In this document: positions 1 through 5,797 of the stretch, piece after piece | How the letters are laid out: every line of letters starts with the position of its first letter | Position numbering within the stretch: position 1 is the first letter of the stretch | From: GCA-2718595 sp963935005 | Lineage (GTDB): Bacteria; Gemmatimonadota; Gemmatimonadetes; Longimicrobiales; Gaopeijiaceae | Assembly: GCA_963935005.1 (NCBI GenBank) | Contig: CAWWAX010000093.1 | Span: 1-5,797, forward strand | Reading direction: 5' to 3' | DNA length: 5,797 bases | Translations under genes and position numbers: made by a program | The notes under the pieces: generated by a model | What the model was told of the DNA's origin: nothing | The model's input: the letters and a program-made list of their open reading frames with translations, nothing else | The model's database searches: none

Positions 1-1059
1 TTCTAATGGATCTAATAAATAAATTTCAACTATTGACCCTCGCGTTCCTTCTTTTAGGGTATATCCTGAGAGTGCTTTGCGATAGGCTCCTGTTGTGTCA
101 TCTAAAATATATGATCCATATATAGGAAATCCATCAGCTGCAAAACCAATAAATGGAGAGCCTTCTCCCGACGGGCTGTCATCGAACATAGCATTAGGAT
201 TGCCATGATAGTGATAACTTCCATCAGGCTGAACATGTGCATTATGGATATCTACTCCAAACATGGATGTGTACTCAAGTGGGACTAGATTCCATTGAGC
301 TGATTGACCACATCCAGCTGCTATGTTCCCGTCTGAATTAGCATTAGGGCTTGATGGTGAATAACATCCAGCACTTTTTAAATCAACAACTACTCCATTA
401 AGCATTAATGCATCCCATGCGCCACGTTGAATTTCTGTATTCTGAGAAGCCGCTTCTGGGAATCTCTTTACTTTAAAGGTTCCGTCTCTTTCCATTACAT
501 TAGATGCAAAATTTGCTGATGAATCATTGAAGTCATGATTGGGAATATTGTCACTGTATATATCACAATATTCTTCATAAGCCTCAATATTTACATATCC
601 TTCAAAATCTATAGCCCTAGTTAAATCTCTTACACTAGATTTATAGTTTTCATCATAATCAGCGCAATCACTGCTTCTATTAGAAAAAATATTATTGGTT
701 ATATCTATCCTGGAAATCACTCCGGTTACTTGAACTGATGCACTACCAGAAGTTGCATTACTTGCTGAACAATTCAAAGTAAAAGTATTGCTTCCTTCTT
801 TGTTAATATTTACTTCTTCATTGCCAGACACTGTTTTACTGCCTGACCAGTCACCAGTTGCTGAACAGGTCTGAGCATTAGTTGATGACCATGTTAAGGT
901 GATGAGAGAACCCACTTCTAATTCATTGGTGCTTGCAGATAGCGATACAGTTATCGATGTTACAGGTTCAGTAATGGGGTCACTAGAACCTCCTCCACCT
1001 CCTCCGCATGCTACAAGAATAGTCAGTAGAATGATTAAATATCCGTAATTTTCTTTCAT
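1..1059 (-). CDS. YHYH-domain lipoprotein with Ig-like domain (C-terminus beyond window)
   Basis: Reading leftward from the ATG at 1059-1057, the frame stays open for 353 codons to the window edge, so the C-terminus is missing. An in-frame TAA at 1071-1069 lies four codons upstream with no other ATG between, which fixes the start; the ribosome site is weak (AAGATAG). Residues 1-17 form a lipoprotein signal peptide ending in the lipobox LVAC, so Cys18 should be lipidated. Six glycines (19-24) then make a flexible tether. Residues about 34-114 look like a bacterial Ig-like domain with two cysteines (65 and 97) placed as in disulfide-linked sandwiches. An acidic, Asn/Ser-rich linker follows. From about residue 190 the sequence matches the YHYH domain family, with the diagnostic Tyr-His-Tyr-His at 282-285 (bases 205-216) inside HVQPDGSYHYHG, followed by GFAADGFPIYGSY. 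The biochemical role of the YHYH domain is not established to my knowledge; the His cluster (272, 275, 283, 285) suggests metal binding, which is inference. It is probably membrane-anchored and faces the periplasm or outside. Confidence 0.87.
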   Translation of the reverse strand, partial: MKENYGYLIILLTILVACGGGGGGSSDPITEPVTSITVSLSASTNELEVGSLITLTWSSTNAQTCSATGDWSGSKTVSGNEEVNINKEGSNTFTLNCSASNATSGSASVQVTGVISRIDITNNIFSNRSSDCADYDENYKSSVRDLTRAIDFEGYVNIEAYEEYCDIYSDNIPNHDFNDSSANFASNVMERDGTFKVKRFPEAASQNTEIQRGAWDALMLNGVVVDLKSAGCYSPSSPNANSDGNIAAGCGQSAQWNLVPLEYTSMFGVDIHNAHVQPDGSYHYHGNPNAMFDDSPSGEGSPFIGFAADGFPIYGSYILDDTTGAYRKALSGYTLKEGTRGSIVEIYLLDPLE

Positions 1060-1292
1060 ATGTCTATCTTATTATTAATTATGATTATTTTATAGACTTG
1101 GAATTTAAGAAAAAGTTTCTTTCTTTTCTGATTCTTGCTCAACCGAGAAATCTATATTTGTTCAACTGTGACAGAAGAGTCTTGCTGGGTGAAGTTTCCA
1201 ACCTTTTTTATTGAATAGAATAAATGGATTAGGGTTCTAATATCAAAGTTTATATTCTCCACCTTTTTCTAAAGCTGCCTTATATGCTGTTC

Positions 1293-1311
1293 TCGGCGAA
1301 ACTTGTGCCGA
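1293..1311. repeat. Small inverted repeat (TCGGC/GCCGA) in the intergenic region
   Basis: TCGGC at 1293-1297 pairs perfectly with GCCGA at 1307-1311 across a 9-base loop. The flanking bases add a second pairing: AAAGCT at 1271-1276 is complementary to AGCTTT at 1312-1317, separated from the inner stem by a 16-base one-sided bulge. The bases after it (TTGAAC) give no U tract, so it is not a convincing intrinsic terminator for + strand transcripts. It could be a weak RNA fold or chance; short stems like this are expected at random. Confidence 0.25.
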
Positions 1312-1432
1312 AGCTTTTGAACTCGACTGGCGTAGGGCGAACAACTAGCTGATGGTAAGTAATCCCCTAACTAGTAACACTTGATAGCTAACAGGGAATA
1401 CTTCTACAGGGTCTATCTATTTGTATGGCACT

Positions 1433-1453
1433 CCCCAGTACCCCACACCCCCC
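1433..1453 (-). other. C-rich tract; three G-tracts on the - strand
   Basis: The + strand carries C4, C4 and C6 runs within 21 bases (1433-1436, 1441-1444, 1448-1453), giving three closely spaced guanine runs on the - strand with loops of 3 and 4 bases. An intramolecular G-quadruplex normally needs four tracts, and the nearest flanking sequence supplies no fourth. It lies about 40 bases upstream of the putative promoter of the DUF5107 gene, where a regulator could bind. It stands out against AT-rich surroundings, but function is speculative. Confidence 0.3.
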
Positions 1454-1492
1454 TTGTTTGAGTGCGTCAGCACGAGAATATATAAACAGTAT

Positions 1493-1520
1493 TTTGCACA
1501 TTAGATCAGCACCGTATACT
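1493..1520 (+). promoter_or_regulatory. Putative sigma70-type promoter for the DUF5107-TPR gene
   Basis: TTTGCA (1493-1498, 4 of 6 to the -35 consensus) and TATACT (1515-1520, 5 of 6 to the -10 consensus) are separated by 16 bases. Transcription would start near 1527, leaving a leader of only about 18 bases that is almost entirely the ribosome binding site. Placement directly ahead of a strong Shine-Dalgarno supports it. It is a consensus match only; the AT-rich TATATAAA around 1480 could serve as an alternative -10. Confidence 0.45.
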
Positions 1521-1533
1521 GAATAGACACCTG

Positions 1534-1540
1534 AAGGAGG
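1534..1540 (+). promoter_or_regulatory. Strong ribosome binding site for the DUF5107-TPR gene
   Basis: AAGGAGG lies four bases before the ATG at 1545, with GGAG repeated in GGAGGAG. The spacing is slightly short but workable. An in-frame TAG at 1524-1526 means the frame cannot extend further upstream, so this site fixes the start codon. Confidence 0.8.
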
Positions 1541-1544
1541 AGCT

Positions 1545-4500
1545 ATGAAAAAGATACTGATGTGGGTAGTGGCTCTGATGGCTTTGGGATCAGTGAATGC
1601 TTCTGGGCAAGAGGTGACTATTGAAGCAAAAGCAAAAGTCACAGAAGAAGTTCGGGCTATTCAGACTTATCCCTTTTCAAATCCGAATCCGGTACCCATG
1701 CTGACCGAAGATTCGCGCTTATATCCGTATCATAAATTTGAGGGGTATGCGCACGAAAGTCAAAGAAAGGAATGGAAGGTAGTAAAACTCGAAAATGAGT
1801 GGATTGAACTCTGGATACTGCCTGAGGTCGGAGGGAAAATTTGGGGAGCAAGGGTCAAAAAGACTGGAAACGAGTTCATCTATCGAAATGAAGTGATGAA
1901 ATTTCGCAACATCGCATTGCGAGGCCCGTGGACTTCCGGAGGAATCGAATTCAATTTCGGAGTTATTGGTCATGCTCCTAGCACGGCGTCGCCAGTTGAT
2001 TACATCACTAGAGAAAATGACGACGGTAGCGTAAGCGTAATTGTGGGAGCCATGGATTTGCCCTCTCGGACTCACTGGAGAGTCGAAGTTAGATTGCCCT
2101 CGGACAGAGCTTATTTCGAAACTAGAGTTCTGTGGAGGAACCCGACAACGCAGGAACAAGCTTACTATAATTGGATGACCGCTGCGGCGTTTGCACAAGA
2201 TGATCTCGTTATGACTATTCCTGGGAACGCTTACTTGGGGCACCCTGGAGAAAGATATGACTGGCCAATAGATGACCAGGGAATATTATTGTCCTCCTAT
2301 AGAGAGAACGCTTTTGGAGGGAACAAATCTTTCCATGTAGTAGGTGAAATGGCTGACTTTTTTGGAGGCTACTACAAGAGCGATGGCTATGGGTTTGGGC
2401 ACTGGTCGAAATATGGGGATATGCCTGGTCAAAAACTTTGGCTTTGGGCATTGTCAGAGCAGGGAGGAATATGGGAGGATTTACTGACCGATTCGGACGG
2501 ACAGTATGTTGAGTTCCAGGCAGGTCGCCTCTTAGTTCAATACTCACCAAACGGTGATGTGAACCCGATTTCCCAAGTCGGATTTGACCCTGGTGCCACA
2601 GATCGTTGGGTGGAGACGTGGTTTCCGCTTGAAGAGCTTCAGGGACTAACTCAGGCATCCAGAGACGGAGCTATGTTCGTCGAGGTCAACGAAGATGAAA
2701 TTCTGATCCGCACCCACTCATTCGCGTCTATAGAAGACACCCTCAAAGTTTTTGTGAATGACGATCTGATCCTCGTGAGCCCTGAGTCGATGGAACCTTT
2801 ACAGGTGATAGCTCATACATTTAGCAGGGGAGAGCTTGATCTACAGACCCTCGACCCTCTGGGTTCGAATAAGATTACCGTCAAGTGGCCGACTTTGCGC
2901 CTCGAGCACGTAGTTAAGGGTGAGGACTCATTCCTTTCTAAACCATTTACGACTGATTTGACGTCAATTAACGAGGCACCAGACGTAGATAGAGAGGTGC
3001 TAGCTGGAATGCAGCTATTGAAAGGCCGAGAACTCCCAGAAGCTAGAGTGCGACTAGAAGCGGCGCTTGAGTTGGAGGAGTGGAACAGAAAGGCTTTGCT
3101 AGGTATGGCAGATATAGAGTTTAGGCGCGGCAGGTACGATGAAGGTCTAATCTTTGCAGAGAGACTGCTTCAGTTGGATGCGTATGATTTTGATGCAAAT
3201 TTTATAGCAGGGAAGCTATACAGAGCGAAAGGAGATATCATAAATGCTACCGAAGCATTCGGCTGGGCTGCACGTTCAATGGCATACCGGAGTGTTTCCT
3301 ATCTGCAGCTTGCGGAACTCTCCTTTGTGGAAAGAGACTGGATTGAAGCAGAGAATTACGTCTCTTTGTCACTAGACTATGATGCTTACAATCTCTCGGC
3401 ACTTAATTTGTGGGCAGCTCTAAAGCGAATAACGGAATCTCTGAGCGAATGGAACGAAATTATTGATCGAGCGTTTACTATAGATGCCCTCAATCACCCA
3501 GCAGCTGTGGAAAGATATCTACTAGCTGTTCATAGTGGTTCCCCTGTAGGTGAACAAATCACTGAGCTAATGCAAAACATAAGTAGCGAATACCCAGAAC
3601 AAACAATATTAGAAATAGTGATAGACTATATACGTATTGGAAGGACTGTGGATGCTTTGGTTATTCTCGATGGAATTAAGACAGAACTAGATTCTCCTCT
3701 TTTAGAGTTGTGGCGATCATACCTGAATCAAGATGCAAATGAACTAGAACAAGGTATTGATCCTAGCTTTGTCTTCCCTTACCGAAGGGAGTCAATTGAG
3801 GTCCTCCAGTGGGCAGTCGCCGAGAGTGAGCATTGGTCTTGGGGGTATTTGTTAAGTTTAAACCTTTGGGCCAGGGATAGAACTACCGAGGCCGCGAAAT
3901 TGCTAATCGATCTAGAAGAAACTCCAACTTATGCCCCCGTATTCATTTCTAGAGCTCTAATTAAACCTTTGGTCGAAGATCAAGAGTTGGCTACAAAGAT
4001 CAATGAAGAAATGGACTTAGGGAGAGCAGTCAGTTATGGAGCACAGGAACGAGTTACCCACATGGAGTTGATAAAATATCTTCGAAGCAGTGGTCGGTGG
4101 GGAGATGCAGTGTTGGCAAACATTAACGCAAGGAGTTACTTCCCTAATGATTTTGACTTAGAACTGCTTCATGCCAGTTCTTTGAATGAGTTGGGAGACT
4201 ACGCCACTGCTCTAAAGATCTTGGATCAGATACAAGTCCTGCCCTCTGAAATGTCCTCTGAGAGTCATGAAATTTTTGCTACAGCTAATTTACTGGCTGG
4301 ACTCGAAGCACTGGCTGAAACAAAAATTGAGGAAGCTCTCGAATATTTTGAAACTTCTACTACCTGGCCAGAACATCTGGGGCTAGGGCGGCCTTCCGAA
4401 CCGGAAGAAAGACTGGCGAATTTCTTAAGGTCCAGGGCACTTAGGATGCTTGGAAGAAATCAAGAGGCACAGATAGCACTTATATCTGTCATCGACCAAA

Positions 4501-4778
4501 CTCCTAATTCATTGGTAGAGCAGGGTATTACCGAGGGGGGTATAGATATAATTTCTGCTAGAGCGTTTATTGATTTAAAAAAATTCGACCAGTTGGCAGT
4601 TCACCAAGAGTTTGTAGGGCCTAGGTCTGAAGTACTGAATAGAGCTACTGAGCTAGTTGCTAAAGGGAAACATCCCAGTCAAGCTATAGTGGAAGCAGTA
4701 ACTAGTTTGGTGAGTGGGGTGGTGGATGTCGAAGAGAAAATATTATATGCAGCTTCGATTTTAGGAGTATGCCGATGA
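1545..4778 (+). CDS. Exported DUF5107 domain protein with C-terminal TPR array
   Basis: This is a complete 1077-residue protein. The start is fixed by the strong ribosome site and an in-frame stop just upstream. Residues 1-21 form a Sec signal peptide (MKK, hydrophobic core, then VNASG), cleaved probably after Ala19 or Gly21; no lipobox Cys follows, so a soluble periplasmic or secreted product is expected. Residues about 64-370 match the DUF5107 family: ILPEVGGKIWG (91-101), SGGIEFNFGVIGHAPST (131-147) and LLTDSDGQYVEFQAG (313-327) are the landmark motifs, rich in Trp, Glu and Asp like a sugar-binding beta-sandwich resembling galactose mutarotase. Residues about 375-470 look like a beta-rich linker. 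From about 484 to 985 helical repeats of TPR type follow (clear ones near 484-517, 518-551, 552-584, 585-618, 836-869, 871-900, 908-940, 956-985). The segment WPEHLGLGRPSEPEERL (941-957) near the end is typical of this family. Related proteins occur in plant-polysaccharide loci of Bacteroidetes. A role in binding or processing a glycan is inferred; the reaction is unknown to me. Function confidence is well below family confidence. Confidence 0.9.
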   Translation: MKKILMWVVALMALGSVNASGQEVTIEAKAKVTEEVRAIQTYPFSNPNPVPMLTEDSRLYPYHKFEGYAHESQRKEWKVVKLENEWIELWILPEVGGKIWGARVKKTGNEFIYRNEVMKFRNIALRGPWTSGGIEFNFGVIGHAPSTASPVDYITRENDDGSVSVIVGAMDLPSRTHWRVEVRLPSDRAYFETRVLWRNPTTQEQAYYNWMTAAAFAQDDLVMTIPGNAYLGHPGERYDWPIDDQGILLSSYRENAFGGNKSFHVVGEMADFFGGYYKSDGYGFGHWSKYGDMPGQKLWLWALSEQGGIWEDLLTDSDGQYVEFQAGRLLVQYSPNGDVNPISQVGFDPGATDRWVETWFPLEELQGLTQASRDGAMFVEVNEDEILIRTHSFASIEDTLKVFVNDDLILVSPESMEPLQVIAHTFSRGELDLQTLDPLGSNKITVKWPTLRLEHVVKGEDSFLSKPFTTDLTSINEAPDVDREVLAGMQLLKGRELPEARVRLEAALELEEWNRKALLGMADIEFRRGRYDEGLIFAERLLQLDAYDFDANFIAGKLYRAKGDIINATEAFGWAARSMAYRSVSYLQLAELSFVERDWIEAENYVSLSLDYDAYNLSALNLWAALKRITESLSEWNEIIDRAFTIDALNHPAAVERYLLAVHSGSPVGEQITELMQNISSEYPEQTILEIVIDYIRIGRTVDALVILDGIKTELDSPLLELWRSYLNQDANELEQGIDPSFVFPYRRESIEVLQWAVAESEHWSWGYLLSLNLWARDRTTEAAKLLIDLEETPTYAPVFISRALIKPLVEDQELATKINEEMDLGRAVSYGAQERVTHMELIKYLRSSGRWGDAVLANINARSYFPNDFDLELLHASSLNELGDYATALKILDQIQVLPSEMSSESHEIFATANLLAGLEALAETKIEEALEYFETSTTWPEHLGLGRPSEPEERLANFLRSRALRMLGRNQEAQIALISVIDQTPNSLVEQGITEGGIDIISARAFIDLKKFDQLAVHQEFVGPRSEVLNRATELVAKGKHPSQAIVEAVTSLVSGVVDVEEKILYAASILGVCR

Positions 4779-4785
4779 TAACCTT

Positions 4786-4804
4786 AGGGGCACCCTGGCT
4801 TTTT
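4786..4804 (+). terminator. Weak intrinsic terminator after the DUF5107-TPR gene
   Basis: AGGG (4786-4789) pairs with CCCT (4793-4796) around a GCA loop, extendable by two U-G wobbles, and five Ts follow at 4800-4804. It starts eight bases after the TGA at 4776-4778, where a terminator is expected. The stem is short, so efficiency is uncertain. Confidence 0.35.
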
Positions 4805-4824
4805 ACTTTAGATTCGCACTGGAC

Positions 4825-4843
4825 GCAGGTTTCTGCCCCCTGC
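4825..4843. repeat. Inverted repeat GCAGG/CCTGC in the convergent spacer
   Basis: GCAGG (4825-4829) pairs with CCTGC (4839-4843) with a 9-base loop; an alternative GCAG/CTGC pairing uses a 4-base loop. It sits 17 bases past the stop codon of the - strand oxidoreductase. Neither strand shows a T tract directly after it, so it is at best an mRNA 3'-end hairpin or a Rho-dependent end. Confidence 0.25.
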
Positions 4844-4860
4844 TTCACCTGGTAATGTTT

Positions 4861-5797
4861 CTAGAAACAGTGGGCTTCTAAACCAACAACTGAGCAAGAT
4901 TTAATGCTTGCCAGCTCAGCTTCGATGATTGCGACCGATTCAGCTGCCTGCTTCAATAAATCTATATCCGTTCTTTTGTTACTTAGGATATCATCCACAA
5001 AAGAACGGATTTCAAATTCATAGCCCATTCCTTCATCTAGCTTTATGATTTCAGGTTCACAGCCTGATCGAAACAATCTGAGTGTTTCTTCGTTATCCAA
5101 CAGATAACAAGCGGTCGCGCTTTCGAAATTTGCTATGTACGACATGTTGAATCCATAGCCTTCTTGCATTGTCCATGTTCCCTCAGCAGTTACCAGGGGG
5201 GTATTCTGAGGCTGGTCATAAATATACTGAGTAGCCACATGGTCGATACCCCCACTTGGCCCTTTATAGCCCTGACTGAAAACCGCCCTTGGCATTCCAA
5301 AACAATGATTAATAAAGTCAGTGTCATGAATATGAAGGTCCAACAGAGCCCCTCCGCATTCATCATCACTGGAATAAAATGTTCCTGACGGATGGCTGGT
5401 TTGGCGCTTACAAGTCAAAGAAAGACAGTCGCCATACTCCCTGCTGTCTATAATTTCTTTCAGCCAAACCCAAGCAGGCCAGTAACGAAGGCACATTGCC
5501 ACCATAACATTAGAAGAGGAATTAGTTGCCAATTGAACTATTTGTTTTGCTTCATCATAAGTTCGTGCTAACGGCTTCTCTACCAATACATGTTTGCCTT
5601 TAGCCAAGGCCGCTTCAACAAGAATGAAGTGTAGGTTTGTTCCAACGCAAATGTCGACCAGCTCAATGTCTGGGTCGTCAATCAAGTCCATCCCGTCAAG
5701 ATATTGCTTGGTTTCAAGCCCTGTAACATTACCCTGGGCTTGGCCGCCAATGTTGCCTTCGGCCCTGCTAGAACCATCAAGCCTACTTTTTTTTAAA
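4861..5797 (-). CDS. Gfo/Idh/MocA family NAD(P)-dependent oxidoreductase (N-terminus beyond window)
   Basis: The stop codon TAG is at 4863-4861 and the frame stays open rightward to the window edge, giving 311 visible residues. The only in-frame ATG (5691-5689) falls inside the cofactor-binding fold, and homology-like sequence continues for 35 residues before it, so it is internal and the true start is outside the window. The first Rossmann strand with its glycine-rich GxGxxG loop is not visible. Numbered from the edge, the landmarks are LIDDPDIELVDICVGTNLH (38-56), the family signature EKP at 73-75 (bases 5572-5580) with its catalytic-type lysine, and GGALLDLHIHDTDF (148-161), which carries the active-site Asp and His residues of the C-terminal domain. 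Enzymes of this superfamily oxidise or reduce sugars, inositols, sugar acids and related polyols in the cytoplasm; the substrate here cannot be assigned. The combination MCLRYWPAWVWLKE, SHPSGTFY and DLHIHDTDF resembles a subgroup I associate with Planctomycetes and Verrucomicrobia. It converges on the DUF5107 gene with an 82-base gap. Confidence 0.88.
   Translation of the reverse strand, partial: LKKSRLDGSSRAEGNIGGQAQGNVTGLETKQYLDGMDLIDDPDIELVDICVGTNLHFILVEAALAKGKHVLVEKPLARTYDEAKQIVQLATNSSSNVMVAMCLRYWPAWVWLKEIIDSREYGDCLSLTCKRQTSHPSGTFYSSDDECGGALLDLHIHDTDFINHCFGMPRAVFSQGYKGPSGGIDHVATQYIYDQPQNTPLVTAEGTWTMQEGYGFNMSYIANFESATACYLLDNEETLRLFRSGCEPEIIKLDEGMGYEFEIRSFVDDILSNKRTDIDLLKQAAESVAIIEAELASIKSCSVVGLEAHCF

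Larger units (their letters stand above)
1060..1544. other. Divergent intergenic region without a recognisable gene
   Basis: This is 485 bases between two genes transcribed away from each other. All frames I followed are broken by stops, and no tRNA cloverleaf or known small RNA could be recognised. The stretch next to the lipoprotein gene (about 1060-1110) is very AT-rich and should contain that gene's promoter; a TATAAA-like -10 lies on the - strand near 1090, but no good -35 accompanies it. The middle holds a small hairpin (1293-1311) and one 33-codon open stretch without an ATG. The last 110 bases hold a C-rich tract (1433-1453) and the putative promoter of the large + strand gene. It is long for a bacterial divergent spacer, so an unrecognised regulatory RNA or operator is possible but not shown. 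Confidence 0.6.

Noticed and set aside
1201..1212. T-rich run after CCAACC, considered as a terminator
   Set aside because: The preceding bases give only a 3-base-pair stem and there is no gene ending there on the + strand.
1215..1228. ATTAG/CTAAT hairpin with a GGTT loop near 1230, considered as part of a tRNA because of the adjacent GGTTC
   Set aside because: No acceptor stem, anticodon arm or D arm can be built around it.
1236..1344. 33-codon open stretch on the + strand ending in TAG, with a protein-like translation rich in Ala, Glu and Leu
   Set aside because: It has no ATG, is bounded by stops, and a run of this length is expected by chance; I could not link it to any family, so I did not call it a pseudogene.
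1388..1642. 84-codon open frame on the - strand overlapping the start of the DUF5107 gene
   Set aside because: It crosses the promoter, ribosome site and signal peptide of a strongly supported gene and shows no recognisable motif; it is a shadow frame.
1657..2658. Three - strand open frames (64-174 codons) inside the DUF5107 domain
   Set aside because: All lie antisense to well-conserved DUF5107 coding sequence, have no ribosome sites of note, and read as low-complexity translations typical of shadow frames.
2237..4798. Shared 12-mer GGGGCACCCTGG at 2237-2248 and 4787-4798
   Set aside because: About one shared 12-mer is expected by chance in a window this size, and the copies fall in unrelated contexts (coding sequence and terminator).
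5164..5388. 74-codon + strand frame inside the oxidoreductase gene
   Set aside because: It is antisense to the conserved catalytic region of the Gfo/Idh/MocA enzyme and has no family features.
4861..5691. Start of the oxidoreductase at the ATG at 5691
   Set aside because: This would delete the cofactor-binding half of the Rossmann fold, and the frame with family-like sequence continues to the window edge.

Overview
The window holds three protein-coding genes, two of which are cut by the window edges. A lipoprotein gene runs leftward out of the left edge. A single large gene of 1077 codons fills the middle on the + strand. An oxidoreductase gene enters from the right edge on the - strand and converges on the large gene. 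I see no rRNA, tRNA, CRISPR array, insertion sequence or phage gene.

Organism: this looks like a bacterium of mixed, fairly low GC. Hand counts of single 60-base lines range from about 27-30% GC in the lipoprotein gene to about 50% in the other two genes. The lipobox, Sec signal peptide and clear Shine-Dalgarno sequence indicate a bacterium with an outer membrane. The Ig-like plus YHYH lipoprotein resembles proteins common in marine Gammaproteobacteria. The oxidoreductase type and the DUF5107-TPR protein are also common in the Bacteroidetes and in the Planctomycetes/Verrucomicrobia. Taxonomy therefore stays open; an uncultured aquatic heterotroph is a reasonable guess, not a conclusion.

Layout: 1-1059 (-) is a lipoprotein with a poly-glycine tether, an Ig-like domain and a C-terminal YHYH domain, and its end lies outside the window. 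1060-1544 is a 485-base divergent intergenic region with no convincing gene, a C-rich tract, a weak hairpin and a plausible promoter close to the next gene. 1545-4778 (+) is an exported protein with an N-terminal DUF5107 domain and a long array of TPR-like helical repeats. 4779-4860 is a short convergent spacer with terminator-like hairpins. 4861 to the right edge (-) is a Gfo/Idh/MocA-family NAD(P)-dependent sugar or polyol dehydrogenase lacking its N-terminus.

How they may work together: DUF5107-TPR proteins occur in carbohydrate-utilisation loci, and Gfo/Idh/MocA enzymes oxidise or reduce sugars, inositols and sugar acids. A shared role in carbohydrate catabolism (periplasmic or surface processing, then cytoplasmic oxidation) is possible. 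The two genes converge and are not one operon, so the link rests on proximity alone. The lipoprotein shows no evident functional tie to the other two. I found no clear sign of a wholly new system; the most interesting item is the exported DUF5107-TPR protein as an uncharacterised carbohydrate-active candidate.
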